Source of the DNA: Bifidobacterium animalis subsp. animalis ATCC 25527
GTDB taxonomy: Bacteria; Actinomycetota; Actinomycetes; Actinomycetales; Bifidobacteriaceae
Direction: 5' to 3'
Assembly (NCBI RefSeq): GCF_000260715.1
Contig: NC_017834.1
Coordinates: forward strand, 1,054,001 to 1,118,000
DNA: 64,000 nt
A model generated the notes under the pieces. It worked only from the letters and a program-made list of their open reading frames with translations. It ran no database searches and was not told the origin of the DNA. This document shows positions 11,134 to 20,999 of the stretch, piece after piece. Every line of letters starts with the position of its first letter. The stretch's first letter is position 1. Both the position numbers and the translations under genes were made by a program.

Positions 11134-12549
11134 TCAGCCGAGCAGCTCCTTGACAGCCGCGATGACGGACTGCAGGCTCTGCTTGGCATCGCCGAACAGC
11201 ATCTGCGTGTTGTCTTCGTAGTACAGCTCGTTTTCGATGCCGGCGTAGCCCTTGCCGCGGCCACGCTTCATCACGACGACGTTCTGCGACTTGTCGACGT
11301 CGAGGATGGGCATGCCCGAGACCGGCGTACCGGGTCTGCGTGCGGCCGGGTTCGTCACATCGTTCGCGCCGACGACCAATGAGACATTGGCGGTCGGGAA
11401 CTGCGGATTGATGTCGTCTAGATCGACGAGCTCGTCGTAGGGCACGTTCGCCTCTGCGAGGAGCACGTTCATGTGACCGGGCATACGACCGGCCACTGGA
11501 TGGATCGCATATTCGACCTCAACGCCATGCTCCTTGAGCAGTTCGCCCAGATCGGCGAGTTCACGCTGCGCCTGCGCCTGCGCCAGACCGAATCCAGGTA
11601 CGAAGATGACCTTGTCGGCATAGACGAGCTGCACCGCGAGATCGTCTGCCGACGTTTCCTTCATCGTGCCTTCCGGCCCCTCGCCCTCACCGACGGATGC
11701 ATTGGAACCGCCGAAGCCGCCGGCAAGCACCGACATGAGCGGACGGTTCATGGCCTTCGACATGAGCACGGAGAGCGTCACGCCGGCAGAACCGACGAGG
11801 GCGCCTGCGATGATGAGCGCCACATTGTCAATGGCCAAGCCGGACATTGCGACGGCAGTGCCGGTGCACGCATTGAGCACCGAGATGACCACCGGCATGT
11901 CGGCACCGCCGATCGGAATGACGAACACCAGGCCGTAGCACAAGGCGAACACGGTGGTGAAGATCGCCCACAGGAGGCGCTGTTGCGGGAACACGCACAG
12001 CAGCACGAACGAGGCGACCATGAGCACGATGAACAGGATGTTCCAGAGGCTCTTGCCGGGCAGTGAAAGGTTCTTCACCCACTTGACGCCTTGCAGCTTG
12101 CCGGCGGCGATAAGCGAACCGGTGAAGGTTACCGAACCGATCATGACGCCCAGACCAGCGGTGATGAGCACGACGATGCTCGGGGTGCCCGCCCCGGCGA
12201 GGATGTCATTGAGCGCGACAAGGGCCGCCGCACCGCCGCCCACGGTGTTGAATACGGAGACGAGCTGCGGCATGTCGGTCATCTTGACCTTCTTCGCCGA
12301 GGCGACACCGGCGACGGCACCGATGATGATGCCTGCGATCAGCAGCCAGATGGCGATTGCATTCTCGAATCCGGTGATGAACAGTTTGACAAAGGCCATG
12401 ACCACGGCGACCACCATGCCGGCCGCCGAGATGAAGTTGCCCTTGCGCGCCGTCTTCGGGGAGTTCATGTAATGAAGACCCATGACGAACATCACGGCGG
12501 ACAGCAGGTATACGAACCATGCGATGATATCGATTGGCGTGGCGCTCAT
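11134..12549 (-). CDS. pntB: NAD(P) transhydrogenase subunit beta
   Basis: Beta subunit (471 residues) of proton-translocating transhydrogenase. It contains about eight or nine membrane helices and the C-terminal NADP(H)-binding domain III (VIFVPGFGLAQAQAQ near residue 320, GRMPGHMNVLLAEANVPYDE, VVGANDVTNPAAR, KRGRGKGYAGIEN). The enzyme uses the proton gradient to transfer hydride between NADH and NADP+. Its start codon overlaps the stop of the upstream small subunit by one base, so the genes are translationally coupled. Length is normal. Confidence 0.96.
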   Translation of the reverse strand: MSATPIDIIAWFVYLLSAVMFVMGLHYMNSPKTARKGNFISAAGMVVAVVMAFVKLFITGFENAIAIWLLIAGIIIGAVAGVASAKKVKMTDMPQLVSVFNTVGGGAAALVALNDILAGAGTPSIVVLITAGLGVMIGSVTFTGSLIAAGKLQGVKWVKNLSLPGKSLWNILFIVLMVASFVLLCVFPQQRLLWAIFTTVFALCYGLVFVIPIGGADMPVVISVLNACTGTAVAMSGLAIDNVALIIAGALVGSAGVTLSVLMSKAMNRPLMSVLAGGFGGSNASVGEGEGPEGTMKETSADDLAVQLVYADKVIFVPGFGLAQAQAQRELADLGELLKEHGVEVEYAIHPVAGRMPGHMNVLLAEANVPYDELVDLDDINPQFPTANVSLVVGANDVTNPAARRPGTPVSGMPILDVDKSQNVVVMKRGRGKGYAGIENELYYEDNTQMLFGDAKQSLQSVIAAVKELLG

Positions 12550-12860
12550 TACTTGTCGCCTCCCTTCCCCTTGGCGTCATCTTTGTTGCTCTTGAACATC
12601 TCGAGCATGCGGTCGGTGACCACATAGCCACCCACGACGTTCATTGTTCCCAGCACCGCCGCGAGGAAGATGAACACGTAGGAGAGCCAGTTGTTGGCCT
12701 CGGCGGCCACGATGACGACACCGACGATGACGATGCCGTGGATGGAGTTCGCACCCGACATCAATGGCGTGTGCAGCGTCGCCGGCACTTTTCCGATGAC
12801 CTCTATGCCAATGATCAGTGCGAGGATGAACAGGGTGATCGATACGACCAGATCAGGCAT
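12549..12860 (-). CDS. pntA2: NAD(P) transhydrogenase subunit alpha, membrane part
   Basis: A 103-residue membrane protein beginning MPDLVVSITLFILAL, with three hydrophobic helices and SGANSIHGIV followed by MNVVGGYVVTDRMLEMF, diagnostic of the membrane part of the transhydrogenase alpha subunit. In E. coli this is fused to the NAD-binding domain; here it is a separate gene (three-subunit type, as in Rhodospirillum). The ATG at 12860 lies 2 nt after the stop of pntA1, behind GGGGAGTGA. Upstream in-frame readings overlap pntA1 and are not real. Confidence 0.93.
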   Translation of the reverse strand: MPDLVVSITLFILALIIGIEVIGKVPATLHTPLMSGANSIHGIVIVGVVIVAAEANNWLSYVFIFLAAVLGTMNVVGGYVVTDRMLEMFKSNKDDAKGKGGDK

Positions 12861-12862
12861 CG

Positions 12863-14017
12863 TCACTCCCCTTTCTTCTTGTCGTCGTTGCTGTCGGCAT
12901 GCGTATGGGCGACCACCATCGCATCGTCGAGCTCTTCGCCCTGCCTCACTTCGAGTCTGCCGTTCACCAGGAAGTGGGCGAGGACATCCGCCACGTTGCG
13001 GCTGAGCAGATTGGAGGCGGTGGTGCTCACCTCGCTGGCCAGATACGGGGCGCCGATGACGGTTACGCCTCCGTCGGTCACCTGCGTTCCTATTTGCGAG
13101 CCCTCCACGTTGCCGCCCAGCTCGCTGGCCGCGCAATCGACAATGACACTGCCACGGTGCAGACCATCCACACCGGCCTTGGTGAGCAGCATCGGGGGTT
13201 TACGGCCGGGAACCTTGGCGGTGGTGATGATGATGTCGAATTCGGCGGCCTTTCGATCCACGGCCGCCTGCTGCTGCGCCTGCTCCTCGGCGCTCAGCGC
13301 ACGGGCGTAACCGCCCTCGCCCTGTCCACGGGACAGGTCGATACCGAGGTCGAGGAACTTGGCACCAAGCGATTCCACCTCGGACTTCGAGGCGGGACGA
13401 ACATCGTACGCCGTCACCACGGCACCGAGTCTTCTGGCGGTGCCAATGGCCTGCAGGCCGGCGATGCCGGCGCCGAGAATGAGCATCTTGGCCGGGCGGA
13501 TGGTGCCTGCGGCCGTGGTCATCATCGGCAGGAAGGAACCGTAGGCGTTGGCGGCCACCAGCACCGCCTTGTATCCCATCACCGAATTCTGCGAGGTCAT
13601 CTCGTCCATCGACTGGGCTGAGCTGAGCTGGCGCGGCAGACGTTCGATGGCGACGGCGGTTATGCCGGCGCTTGCCAGTGCCGCCACATAGTCCTCGTCG
13701 GTGAATGAGCCCAGCATGCCTATGACCCAGGTGCCCGGCTTGATGCGACCGATCATCTGCTCGGATGGCCGATCAACGAAGCCGAGGGCATCGGCCTTGG
13801 CGAGGATATCGTCGGCAGTGCAAACGGTGGCGCCGACCTTGGCGTAGTCCTCGTCGGTGTAGGCGGCCGCGTTCCCGGCGCCCTGCTCGATCATGCATGT
13901 GACCCCCGCCTTGCGCAGGCGGGTCACGGTATCCGGCGTCAACGCGACGCGGGATTCATGGTCTGACGTCTCATTGAAAACGCCGAAGACCACGTTGGCT
14001 TCTGGTGTTTGAGCCAT
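12863..14017 (-). CDS. pntA1: NAD(P) transhydrogenase subunit alpha, NAD(H)-binding part
   Basis: A 384-residue soluble subunit related to alanine dehydrogenase. The family signature QSMDEMTSQNSVMGYKA (135-151) and the Rossmann motif GAGIAGLQAIG (from residue 182) bind NAD(H), and TTAKVPGRKPPMLLTK follows. The ATG at 14017 (MAQTPEANVVFG) is used; a longer in-frame reading has no similarity. It is first in the operon pntA1-pntA2-pntB and is divergent from fadD across a 269-bp region (14018-14286) in which I see only a short TTACG/CGTAA inverted repeat. Confidence 0.95.
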   Translation of the reverse strand: MAQTPEANVVFGVFNETSDHESRVALTPDTVTRLRKAGVTCMIEQGAGNAAAYTDEDYAKVGATVCTADDILAKADALGFVDRPSEQMIGRIKPGTWVIGMLGSFTDEDYVAALASAGITAVAIERLPRQLSSAQSMDEMTSQNSVMGYKAVLVAANAYGSFLPMMTTAAGTIRPAKMLILGAGIAGLQAIGTARRLGAVVTAYDVRPASKSEVESLGAKFLDLGIDLSRGQGEGGYARALSAEEQAQQQAAVDRKAAEFDIIITTAKVPGRKPPMLLTKAGVDGLHRGSVIVDCAASELGGNVEGSQIGTQVTDGGVTVIGAPYLASEVSTTASNLLSRNVADVLAHFLVNGRLEVRQGEELDDAMVVAHTHADSNDDKKKGE

Positions 14018-14286
14018 ATGAACCCTTTCTATGCATCCCCCGGATGGGAATGGTGAACATACAGCGCCCCAGTCTAACGAAACATGCATGTAACACCATG
14101 GAAAAGTCCATGTATCGAATACTTTTGCCGACCGCCCTACCACAGCAGGGGTCCCCGACTCCCCCTCATTCGTCCAAGGCGTGACTAATTACGCCAGAAG
14201 TCATCATTACGAAAGCGTAAGGTGACGGCGGACGATTTTACGGCTAGACTTCGCGTAGAAGGTTTTATCAAACGGTTAGGAGTGTC

Positions 14287-16347
14287 ATGTCCGTTTTCTC
14301 GAAGGTCAAGAAGTCTGCGTCCGATGCGACGCAGAAGCTGCTGCAACTGGGTGGTGATTTCTCGCACCCGATCAACGCCGATGGCGACACCCCGGACTAT
14401 ATCGATCCGCAGACCACTCCACAGCACCATAATTACGAGGACCTGCCGCATGTTGATTTCTGGGGTCCGGACAGGCCGACCACCACGTTCATCGATGCCG
14501 ACTCCGATTTCATCACGGCCAACACCGAAGGCAACAAGCCGCTGCCGGAGAACTTCAGCATTTACAACATCTACGAGGATCGTGCCGATCGCATGCCCGA
14601 TGAGGGCCTGTACACCTTCAAGCAGGGCGATGAATGGGTGACCAAGACGGCCCGTGAGACCTTGAACGACATCCGTCAGGTGGCCAAGGGCCTCATGCAT
14701 CAGGGACTCAAGAAGGGCGATGGGGTGGCGTTCATGTGCCACACCTCCTATGAATGGGATGTCTTCGATGGCGCGGTGCTCTCCATCGGCGGTGTGATCG
14801 CCACGATCTACGACACCGATTCCGCCGAGCAGATCCGCAACATCGTCGATAACTCCGACGCCAAGCTTCTCATGGTCGAAACCAAGGACATGATGAAGAA
14901 GACGAATCTGGCGAAGGAGGACTGCCCGACGCTCAAGAACGTCATGTGCCTGGAGAACGGGGCGCTCGATGAGTTGAAGGCCTACGGCTCGTCCATCTCC
15001 GACGAGAAGCTCGACGAGCGCATTCGCAGCGTGAAGAAGACCGATCTGTGTTCCATCGTGTACACCTCGGGCTCCACGGCTGCGCCGAAGGGCGTCGAGA
15101 TGACGCAGGCCCATTACTGCTCCACCGCCACGAACCTGCCGGATTATATGCCCGATTTGCTGCATAACAAGCGCAACCGCGTGCTCCTGTTCCTGCCGCA
15201 GGCACATTCGTTCGCCCGTGCCATCAACTACATCTGCGTCGCCAGTGACATCCATATCTATATCGCCCGTGGCATCAAGACCCTGACCGCCGACCTCAAA
15301 GTGGCACGTCCGCACATCATGATCGTGGTGCCGCGTGTGCTCGAGAAGGTCTACAACGCCGCCTCGCAGAAGGCCGGCAACGGCCCGAAGGGCCGCGTCT
15401 TCGCCGCCTCGGTGGTCGCCGCTCAGAAGTACATGCAGGAGGTGAGCGAGAAGGGCAAGGCGAGCCGCTTCGTCACCGCACGACGCAACATGTTCGACCC
15501 GATGGTCTACTCTTCGATTCGCGACGCCCTCGGCGGCTGCGCAAAATGGATTGTGACCGGCGGCGCACCGCTCGACCCCGATCTCATGGCGTTCTTCCGC
15601 GGCGCCGGCATTCCCGTGTATGAGGGATACGGACTTACCGAAACCACCGCCCCTTGCGCCTTCAACCCGCTGACTGTGCCATACCACCAAGGTTCGGTTG
15701 GCATCCCGTTCCCGGGCTTCCAGGTGCGCATCGGAGACGGCAACGAGATTCAGGTCAAGGGCATCCCGGTGTTCAAGCGCTATCACAAGAACGAGGAGGA
15801 AACCGAGCTGAACTTCACCAACGATGGCTGGTATCGCACCGGCGATCTTGGGCGGCTCGATGACGACGGCTTCCTGTTCATCATCGGACGCAAGAAGGAC
15901 CTTATCATCACCGCTGGCGGCAAGAACGTCTCTCCGGGCCCCATGGAGGAAGTGATCAAGCGCTGCCCGTTCGTTTCCCAGGCGTTGGTGCTCGGTGATA
16001 AGCGTCCGTTCATCTCCGCGCTCATCACCTTGGATGAGGACTCGCTGCGCCCATGGCTTGCCAAGCAGGGCCTCGATTCGGGCATGACCATGGAGGACGC
16101 CGCACAGAACGCCGCCGTGCGCGCGGAAGTGCAGAAGTGGGTCGATCAGGCCAACGAAGGCGTCTCCCGGGCGGAATCGGTGCGCAAGTTCATCATTCTT
16201 CCCGAGGAATTCACGCAGGAGAACGGCCTGATGACCGCCTCCATGAAGATCATTCGTCCGAAGGTGCTCAAGCGCTACAACACGCTGCTCAACACGCAGA
16301 TGTACACCAAGCGCAAGCCCGCTTCCGAGGATTCTCAACGAAGCTGA
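14287..16347 (+). CDS. fadD: Long-chain fatty acid-CoA ligase (AMP-dependent synthetase)
   Basis: ANL-superfamily acyl-CoA synthetase of 686 residues. The P-loop YTSGSTAAPKG begins at about residue 259, YEGYGLTETTA is near 445, and DGWYRTGDLG and GRKKDLIITAGGKNVSP (about 539) complete the adenylation signature. It activates fatty acids with ATP and CoA for lipid synthesis or recycling. bifidobacteria lack beta-oxidation, so a role in incorporating exogenous fatty acids is more likely than degradation; that part is inference. The ATG is preceded by TTAGGAG. It is a single gene, convergent with era across a 31-bp hairpin. Confidence 0.93.
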   Translation: MSVFSKVKKSASDATQKLLQLGGDFSHPINADGDTPDYIDPQTTPQHHNYEDLPHVDFWGPDRPTTTFIDADSDFITANTEGNKPLPENFSIYNIYEDRADRMPDEGLYTFKQGDEWVTKTARETLNDIRQVAKGLMHQGLKKGDGVAFMCHTSYEWDVFDGAVLSIGGVIATIYDTDSAEQIRNIVDNSDAKLLMVETKDMMKKTNLAKEDCPTLKNVMCLENGALDELKAYGSSISDEKLDERIRSVKKTDLCSIVYTSGSTAAPKGVEMTQAHYCSTATNLPDYMPDLLHNKRNRVLLFLPQAHSFARAINYICVASDIHIYIARGIKTLTADLKVARPHIMIVVPRVLEKVYNAASQKAGNGPKGRVFAASVVAAQKYMQEVSEKGKASRFVTARRNMFDPMVYSSIRDALGGCAKWIVTGGAPLDPDLMAFFRGAGIPVYEGYGLTETTAPCAFNPLTVPYHQGSVGIPFPGFQVRIGDGNEIQVKGIPVFKRYHKNEEETELNFTNDGWYRTGDLGRLDDDGFLFIIGRKKDLIITAGGKNVSPGPMEEVIKRCPFVSQALVLGDKRPFISALITLDEDSLRPWLAKQGLDSGMTMEDAAQNAAVRAEVQKWVDQANEGVSRAESVRKFIILPEEFTQENGLMTASMKIIRPKVLKRYNTLLNTQMYTKRKPASEDSQRS

Positions 16348-16356
16348 TACCGCTAC

Positions 16357-16421
16357 GTCCACTGATATGGGAGGGCTCCCGTCATATGTCATATGACGGG
16401 AGCCCTCCCATATCAGTGGAC
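16357..16421. terminator. Bidirectional terminator, 31-bp perfect stem, overlapping the era stop
   Basis: Arms at 16357-16387 and 16391-16421 are perfectly complementary with a 3-nt loop. It begins 10 nt after the fadD stop, and its far end includes the last base of the era stop codon (TAG, complement of 16421-16423). Confidence 0.88.
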
Positions 16422-17416
16422 TAGAAGCCCAATCTGTCGAGTTTCTTGGGGTCGGATTGCCAGTTCTTCGCCACCTTGACATGGAGGTCAAGATTCGCCT
16501 TGCGTCCCACAAGACGATTGACGGGGGTGCGCAATCGCTTCTTGATGCGCACAAGATGCTCGGCGTGCCTGCCGATGATAATCGGTTTCTGCGAATCGCG
16601 TTCCACGTAGATGGACACCATCACACGTGCTTTGCCATGCATGGCCTGCGCATCGTCCTCATCCATGTCTTCCGGCATGTCGATGGAATCGACCACGACG
16701 GCGAGGGAATGGGGCAATTCATCGTCGAGTTCCTCGAGCAGCACCCCGCGCACCAGCTCGGCGATGGCATCCTCCGGGCGTTCCTCGGTCACCTGATCCG
16801 TCGGGTACATCTGCGGCCCCTCCGGCAGATGCTCGATGAGCACCGTGCGCACCTCCTGCAGATTGTCGTCCCCAAGCGCACTCACCGGCACGATGTCGGC
16901 GAAATCCGCGAATTCATTGATCTCGATGAGCTTGTTGACGAGTTCGGTGCGGTTCAAACGGTCGATCTTCGTCACGATGGCGATAAGCGGCACCTTCCAT
17001 TTGAAGGTACCGTCATCGTTCTTCGTGGCAAACTGGGAACGCAGTCTGCTCAGGATGCGCCGGTCACCGGGACCAATCTCCTGATCCGCCGGCAGCAGGA
17101 ATGCGATTTCGTCGCTGTCCGCCAATGATTCGTCCACCACATCGTTGAGACGTTGGCCAAGCAGCGTGCGGGGCCTGTGTATGCCCGGCGTGTCGACGAG
17201 CACGATCTGAGCGTTATCGGTGGTGAGCACGCCGCGAATCGCCTTACGGGTCGTCTCCGGCCGTGATGACGCAATGGCGATCTGCATGCCGATGAGCGCG
17301 TTGATCAGCGTCGATTTGCCGACATTCGGGCGTCCCACAACGGCAACGAAGCCGGAACGGTAAGGAGTAGCGCCGGAAACAGCATCGACCCCCTTGGTAT
17401 GTGTCTGGTCAGCCAT
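16421..17416 (-). CDS. era: GTPase Era, 16S rRNA maturation
   Basis: A 331-residue Era GTPase. G1 GRPNVGKS (28-35), a switch I region with ETTRKAIRG, DTPG as G3, TKID as G4, and a C-terminal KH domain that binds the 3' end of 16S rRNA (HLVRIKKRLRTPVNRLVGRK, then LHVKVAKNWQ). The start ATG at 17416 follows the stop of the CNNM gene by one base. Era completes a block with phoH and ybeY, both also tied to ribosome processing in many bacteria. Confidence 0.96.
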   Translation of the reverse strand: MADQTHTKGVDAVSGATPYRSGFVAVVGRPNVGKSTLINALIGMQIAIASSRPETTRKAIRGVLTTDNAQIVLVDTPGIHRPRTLLGQRLNDVVDESLADSDEIAFLLPADQEIGPGDRRILSRLRSQFATKNDDGTFKWKVPLIAIVTKIDRLNRTELVNKLIEINEFADFADIVPVSALGDDNLQEVRTVLIEHLPEGPQMYPTDQVTEERPEDAIAELVRGVLLEELDDELPHSLAVVVDSIDMPEDMDEDDAQAMHGKARVMVSIYVERDSQKPIIIGRHAEHLVRIKKRLRTPVNRLVGRKANLDLHVKVAKNWQSDPKKLDRLGF

Positions 17417-17417
17417 A

Positions 17418-18805
17418 TCAATCCTGTTCTTTCTTGGTGGAGTTCGAGTCCGGGGAATCAGCGTCGGATTCCAAGGTAGTCTGATCGACATCGGACTCCG
17501 GTTCGACAACAATGGTGGAGACTTTCTTGCGGCGCCCCGCGGAATCCACTGCGGTGAGGCGCAGACCGCGCGTGACGGCACTCGACCCCACAATCGGCAC
17601 ACGTCCCAGCAGTTTGGTGAGCAATCCGTACACGGTATCCACGTCATCTTCGTCGAGATCGATCTCGAAGATGTCTTCCAATTCGGCAATCGGAGTGCGT
17701 GCTGGCATGCTCCACTTATGTTCGCCTATCTGACGCGGCTCGCCATGCTGGGTGTGATCATGCTCGTCCTGCAGCTCCCCCACGATCTGCTCGAGCGCAT
17801 CCTCTATGGTGACCATGCCCGCGATACCGCCGTACTCATCGACGACGACGGCAACATGGTGGCAGGTCTGCTGCATCTCATGGAACAGATCGTCAGCCGG
17901 CTTCAGCTCGGGCACGAGCATGGGCTTGCGCATAATCGATTCGATGGGCCGGCTCAACGCGGCATTGTTGAAGATCGTCGCACGCACGGCATCCTTCATA
18001 TATGCGATGCCGAGCAGGTCGTCTATGTCATTGCCAATCACCGGAATGCGCGAATAGCCGGAACGCGAGCACAGTTTGAGGAAGTCCTCCAGCGTGTCGT
18101 CCTTTTCAATACAGATCATGTCGGTGCGAGGCACCATGATCTCGCGCGTGAGGGAATCGGATAGCGCCAGCACATTGTGCAGCATTTCGGAGACCTCTGG
18201 GTCGAACCGATTCGTCTCCAGCACACGATTGATGGCGGCGCGCCCCTGCTCAAGATGAATCTCCTCGAGCTCCTCGTTCTCCGAAAGTTCGGTCTTGCGC
18301 GCGCTCTTCGACTTGCGCGGGTGCAGGAACGGCGCACAGGCATAGGCAAATGAGGCCAAATGGAATATGCCAGCAAAATCTCCAGCGGCTTGTCGGAACC
18401 CACGGAACGCGGTCTGGCCAACACCGACACGAACGCGACCACCAGAGCGGCAAGCACGCCATAGATGAGTTGCAGCCATACCGGACTGGCGAATATGGCC
18501 GCAATGCATACCACACAGGCCCCGATGAGCACATTGCTCAGAATACGCAGAAACGCGCAGGCCGAAGACGTGGCATGCCGGTTTGCAACGAGATGCTGTA
18601 CGCGATGGATCTTCGCGATCTTCTTCTGCCGGGTGAACTGGCTCAATTCGGAATCGGTCTGCGCCTCGATCATCAGGTTGTTCAGATTCGCCCTGGTCAC
18701 CCGCACAATGGCGCTTTCAAGCGACGCCATGAGCAGTGATTGCCAGAACAGTACGATGGCCACGACAACCAGCGCCACCACCGTGACGATTCTCAGTTCG
18801 TCCAC
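17418..18805 (-). pseudogene. CNNM/HlyC-CorC family protein, split by a -1 frameshift
   Basis: Transporter-associated membrane protein of the CNNM (DUF21)-CBS-CorC_HlyC family. Frame 1 starts at 18805 with hydrophobic DUF21 helices and runs to about residue 144 (PLEIL). The second frame then supplies SFAYACAPFLHP, the CBS pair (MVPRTDMICIEKDDTLEDFL, IPVIGNDIDDLLGIAYMKD, VVDEYGGIAGMVTIEDALEQ) and the C-terminal CorC_HlyC domain ending at 17418. Re-reading one base at 18374 joins the frames smoothly and gives about 462 residues, normal for the family. One missing G at TTG-CTG is the simplest explanation: real mutation, sequencing error, or slippage at ATTTTGC. It lies 17 nt after ybeY and 1 nt before era. 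Relatives are linked to Mg2+ efflux. Confidence 0.85.
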
Positions 18806-18822
18806 TTCAATGCCCCCTATGT

Positions 18823-19368
18823 TCAGTGTCCAAGCTCACGGTTCGTGCCGTATTTGCGTTCGTACACCTCGAGTTCGTTCACCGATCCGGAGGGAAGCGT
18901 CGCCGACCAGGCTGTGCCATGGTGCAATGCGAAGAACGTGAGCAGCAGCTGGCGCTGCAGACCGAACATCTGCCGTTCCTGCTCCCGTGTGTGATGGTCA
19001 TACCCCAGCAGGTGCAGCACACCATGAATGGTGAGCAGCATCATCTCCTCCATCGTGCTGTGACCGGCCGCTTGAGCCTGCTGCTGCGCCACCCACGGGC
19101 AGATCACAATGTCGCCGAGCATCCCCTCTGGTTCGGTACGCTCGTCCCCCGGGCGCAGTTCATCCATCGGGAAGCTCATCACGTCGGTTGGCCCCTGAAG
19201 GTCCATCCAACGTTCATGCAGCTCTGCGATCGGTTCCGGGTCCACGAAGGTGATGGTGAGCTCGGACTGCGTGCTCACCCGCATCTGGTGCATGACCCAC
19301 AGGCCGAGTTCCGAGAACACCTTGGGATCCAACTGCCATTCCGTCTCATTGGCGACTTCAACGCTCAT
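18823..19368 (-). CDS. ybeY: Endoribonuclease YbeY
   Basis: A 181-residue metal-dependent RNase with the Zn-binding signature [11 protein letters not shown] (His115, His119, His125) and [10 protein letters not shown] upstream, both typical. YbeY processes 16S rRNA 3' ends and takes part in ribosome quality control. Its start overlaps the 3' end of phoH by 11 nt. It has a longer C-terminal tail than the E. coli protein (about 155 residues). Confidence 0.95.
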   Translation of the reverse strand: MSVEVANETEWQLDPKVFSELGLWVMHQMRVSTQSELTITFVDPEPIAELHERWMDLQGPTDVMSFPMDELRPGDERTEPEGMLGDIVICPWVAQQQAQAAGHSTMEEMMLLTIHGVLHLLGYDHHTREQERQMFGLQRQLLLTFFALHHGTAWSATLPSGSVNELEVYERKYGTNRELGH

Positions 19369-20518
19369 CGTCTACCACCATCGCATTCCTGTCATCATCA
19401 CCACGACCAGGTACCGCCGTGTGCGATGCTCTCACATCCTTGCCGCCCCTACGCCTCCGTGCCGCGTCATCATGCGACTCGTATGCGGCCACAATCCTGC
19501 CCACCAACGCATGACGCACCACATCCGAAGCCCCCAGATGCACGAACGCGATGTCATCTATGCCTCCAAGAATCGATTCGATCGAGGCAAGCCCGGAACG
19601 CGGCACATCGAGGTCGACCTGTGTGATGTCGCCGGTGATCACCATCTTCGTGTTGAACCCGAGTCGGGTGAGAAACATCTTCATCTGCTGGCCCGTCGTG
19701 TTCTGCGCCTCGTCGAGAATCACGAACGCGTCATTCAGCGTTCGGCCACGCATGTACGCCAGCGGAGCCACCTCAATGGTCCCGTCGTCGAGATACCGCT
19801 TCATCCGTTCAGCGCCGAGCATGTCGGAGAGCGCGTCGTACAGCGGCCGCAGATACGGATCCACCTTCTCGTTGAGCGTGCCCGGCAGGAAGCCGAGGTT
19901 CTCCCCCGCCTCGACGGCTGGGCGGGTGAGGATGATGCGCCTGACACGCCCCTCCTCGAAGTCGCTCACGGCTTTGGCAACCGCCAGATAAGTCTTTCCG
20001 GTACCAGCAGGACCAATGCCGAATGTGATCGTATTCGATTCTATGGCGTTCACGTAGGAGACCTGGCCGGAGGTCTTCGGCCGCACCGGATACCCGGCGG
20101 CATAGGCGATGGTCCCCGGCACGCTCGGCTTGCGATGAACGGACTCAATCTGTCGCGACTGCATACGCTCATGCTCCTTGAAGCGGCGCAGTTTCTGCAC
20201 GACCGGACCATGACCGGGCACCTCGTCGCGTACATCGTTATGCAACACCTGCTGTTCCATCATGCGGCGAACCGCATCCGCGTCGAGCGGACTGGTGTAG
20301 GCGGCATCGATGAGTGCGCGAATTAGCTCCTGCGCCTGTGACGCCTCGCGCTCGCCTTGCCGCGAGGTGGAGGTGATGGTGATGCGATTGCCGCGCACAT
20401 GCACGGTAATCTCCTTGTATTCGCGCTCGATCTCGCGGATCACCTCATCGTACACTCCGAGTACTTTCACGGAATCCAGCTGTTCGGGAATATCGACCGT
20501 TCGTGTTGTAGTCGTCAA
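19358..20518 (-). CDS. phoH: PhoH-like ATPase
   Basis: PhoH family P-loop ATPase of 386 residues. Walker A GPAGTGKT (169-176), [15 protein letters not shown] and the Walker B region [11 protein letters not shown] (around residue 260) are intact, followed by TGDITQVDL. The N-terminal about 130 residues form the usual KH-like extension. Its coupling to ybeY (11-nt overlap) suits a role in RNA metabolism; the enzymatic role of PhoH is not fully settled. The C-terminus is basic and Asp-rich ([12 protein letters not shown]). Confidence 0.94.
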   Translation of the reverse strand: MTTTTRTVDIPEQLDSVKVLGVYDEVIREIEREYKEITVHVRGNRITITSTSRQGEREASQAQELIRALIDAAYTSPLDADAVRRMMEQQVLHNDVRDEVPGHGPVVQKLRRFKEHERMQSRQIESVHRKPSVPGTIAYAAGYPVRPKTSGQVSYVNAIESNTITFGIGPAGTGKTYLAVAKAVSDFEEGRVRRIILTRPAVEAGENLGFLPGTLNEKVDPYLRPLYDALSDMLGAERMKRYLDDGTIEVAPLAYMRGRTLNDAFVILDEAQNTTGQQMKMFLTRLGFNTKMVITGDITQVDLDVPRSGLASIESILGGIDDIAFVHLGASDVVRHALVGRIVAAYESHDDAARRRRGGKDVRASHTAVPGRGDDDRNAMVVDDER

Positions 20519-20572
20519 CTGCTCCTCTTCTATACGTTCTATACGTCTGTGGTCTCTTGGAAAGGTATCGTG

Positions 20573-20908
20573 TCATTCTTCCATGGGCTCGCCGGTGAGC
20601 ACATGTGCATGCACATGGAACACCGTCTGCCCGGCGTCCTCACCAGTATTGAAGATCAAGCGGTACGAGCCGTTATATGCGTCATCGGCAATACCCTGGG
20701 CCACCTCGACCATATGCGCCAACAATGCCGGATCGGCCTGCGCCAATGCGTCGACGTTGCGGTAATGGTCGCGAGGCACCACCAGCACATGCACCTTGGC
20801 CTTTGGATTGATGTCTTTGAACGCATACACCTGCGCGTCTTCGAACACCTTCTCGCTCGACACCTCGCAGTCAATGATCTTGCAGAACAGGCAATCCGCG
20901 TCTTTCAT
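20573..20908 (-). CDS. HIT family nucleotide hydrolase/transferase
   Basis: A 111-residue histidine-triad protein. N-terminal CLFCKIID, central VHVLVVPRDH, and the triad HVHAH at residues 98-102 are all present. It resembles bacterial HinT (purine nucleoside phosphoramidase). It lies between rsmE (91-nt gap) and phoH (54-nt gap) on the same strand, so co-transcription is likely but not proven. Confidence 0.93.
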   Translation of the reverse strand: MKDADCLFCKIIDCEVSSEKVFEDAQVYAFKDINPKAKVHVLVVPRDHYRNVDALAQADPALLAHMVEVAQGIADDAYNGSYRLIFNTGEDAGQTVFHVHAHVLTGEPMEE

Positions 20909-20999
20909 ACCGTCTCACTCCTTGGCGTGATGGATTTTTCCTCTGCCCATACTACCAATCCGCGCGCATATTCATTCCATGAAGGAACGCGTCGTCCGC

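Noticed and set aside
14185..16554. 789-codon minus-strand open frame opposite fadD
   Set aside because: It is antisense to a gene with complete acyl-CoA ligase motifs, shows no recognisable domain, and long antisense frames are expected in GC-rich DNA.
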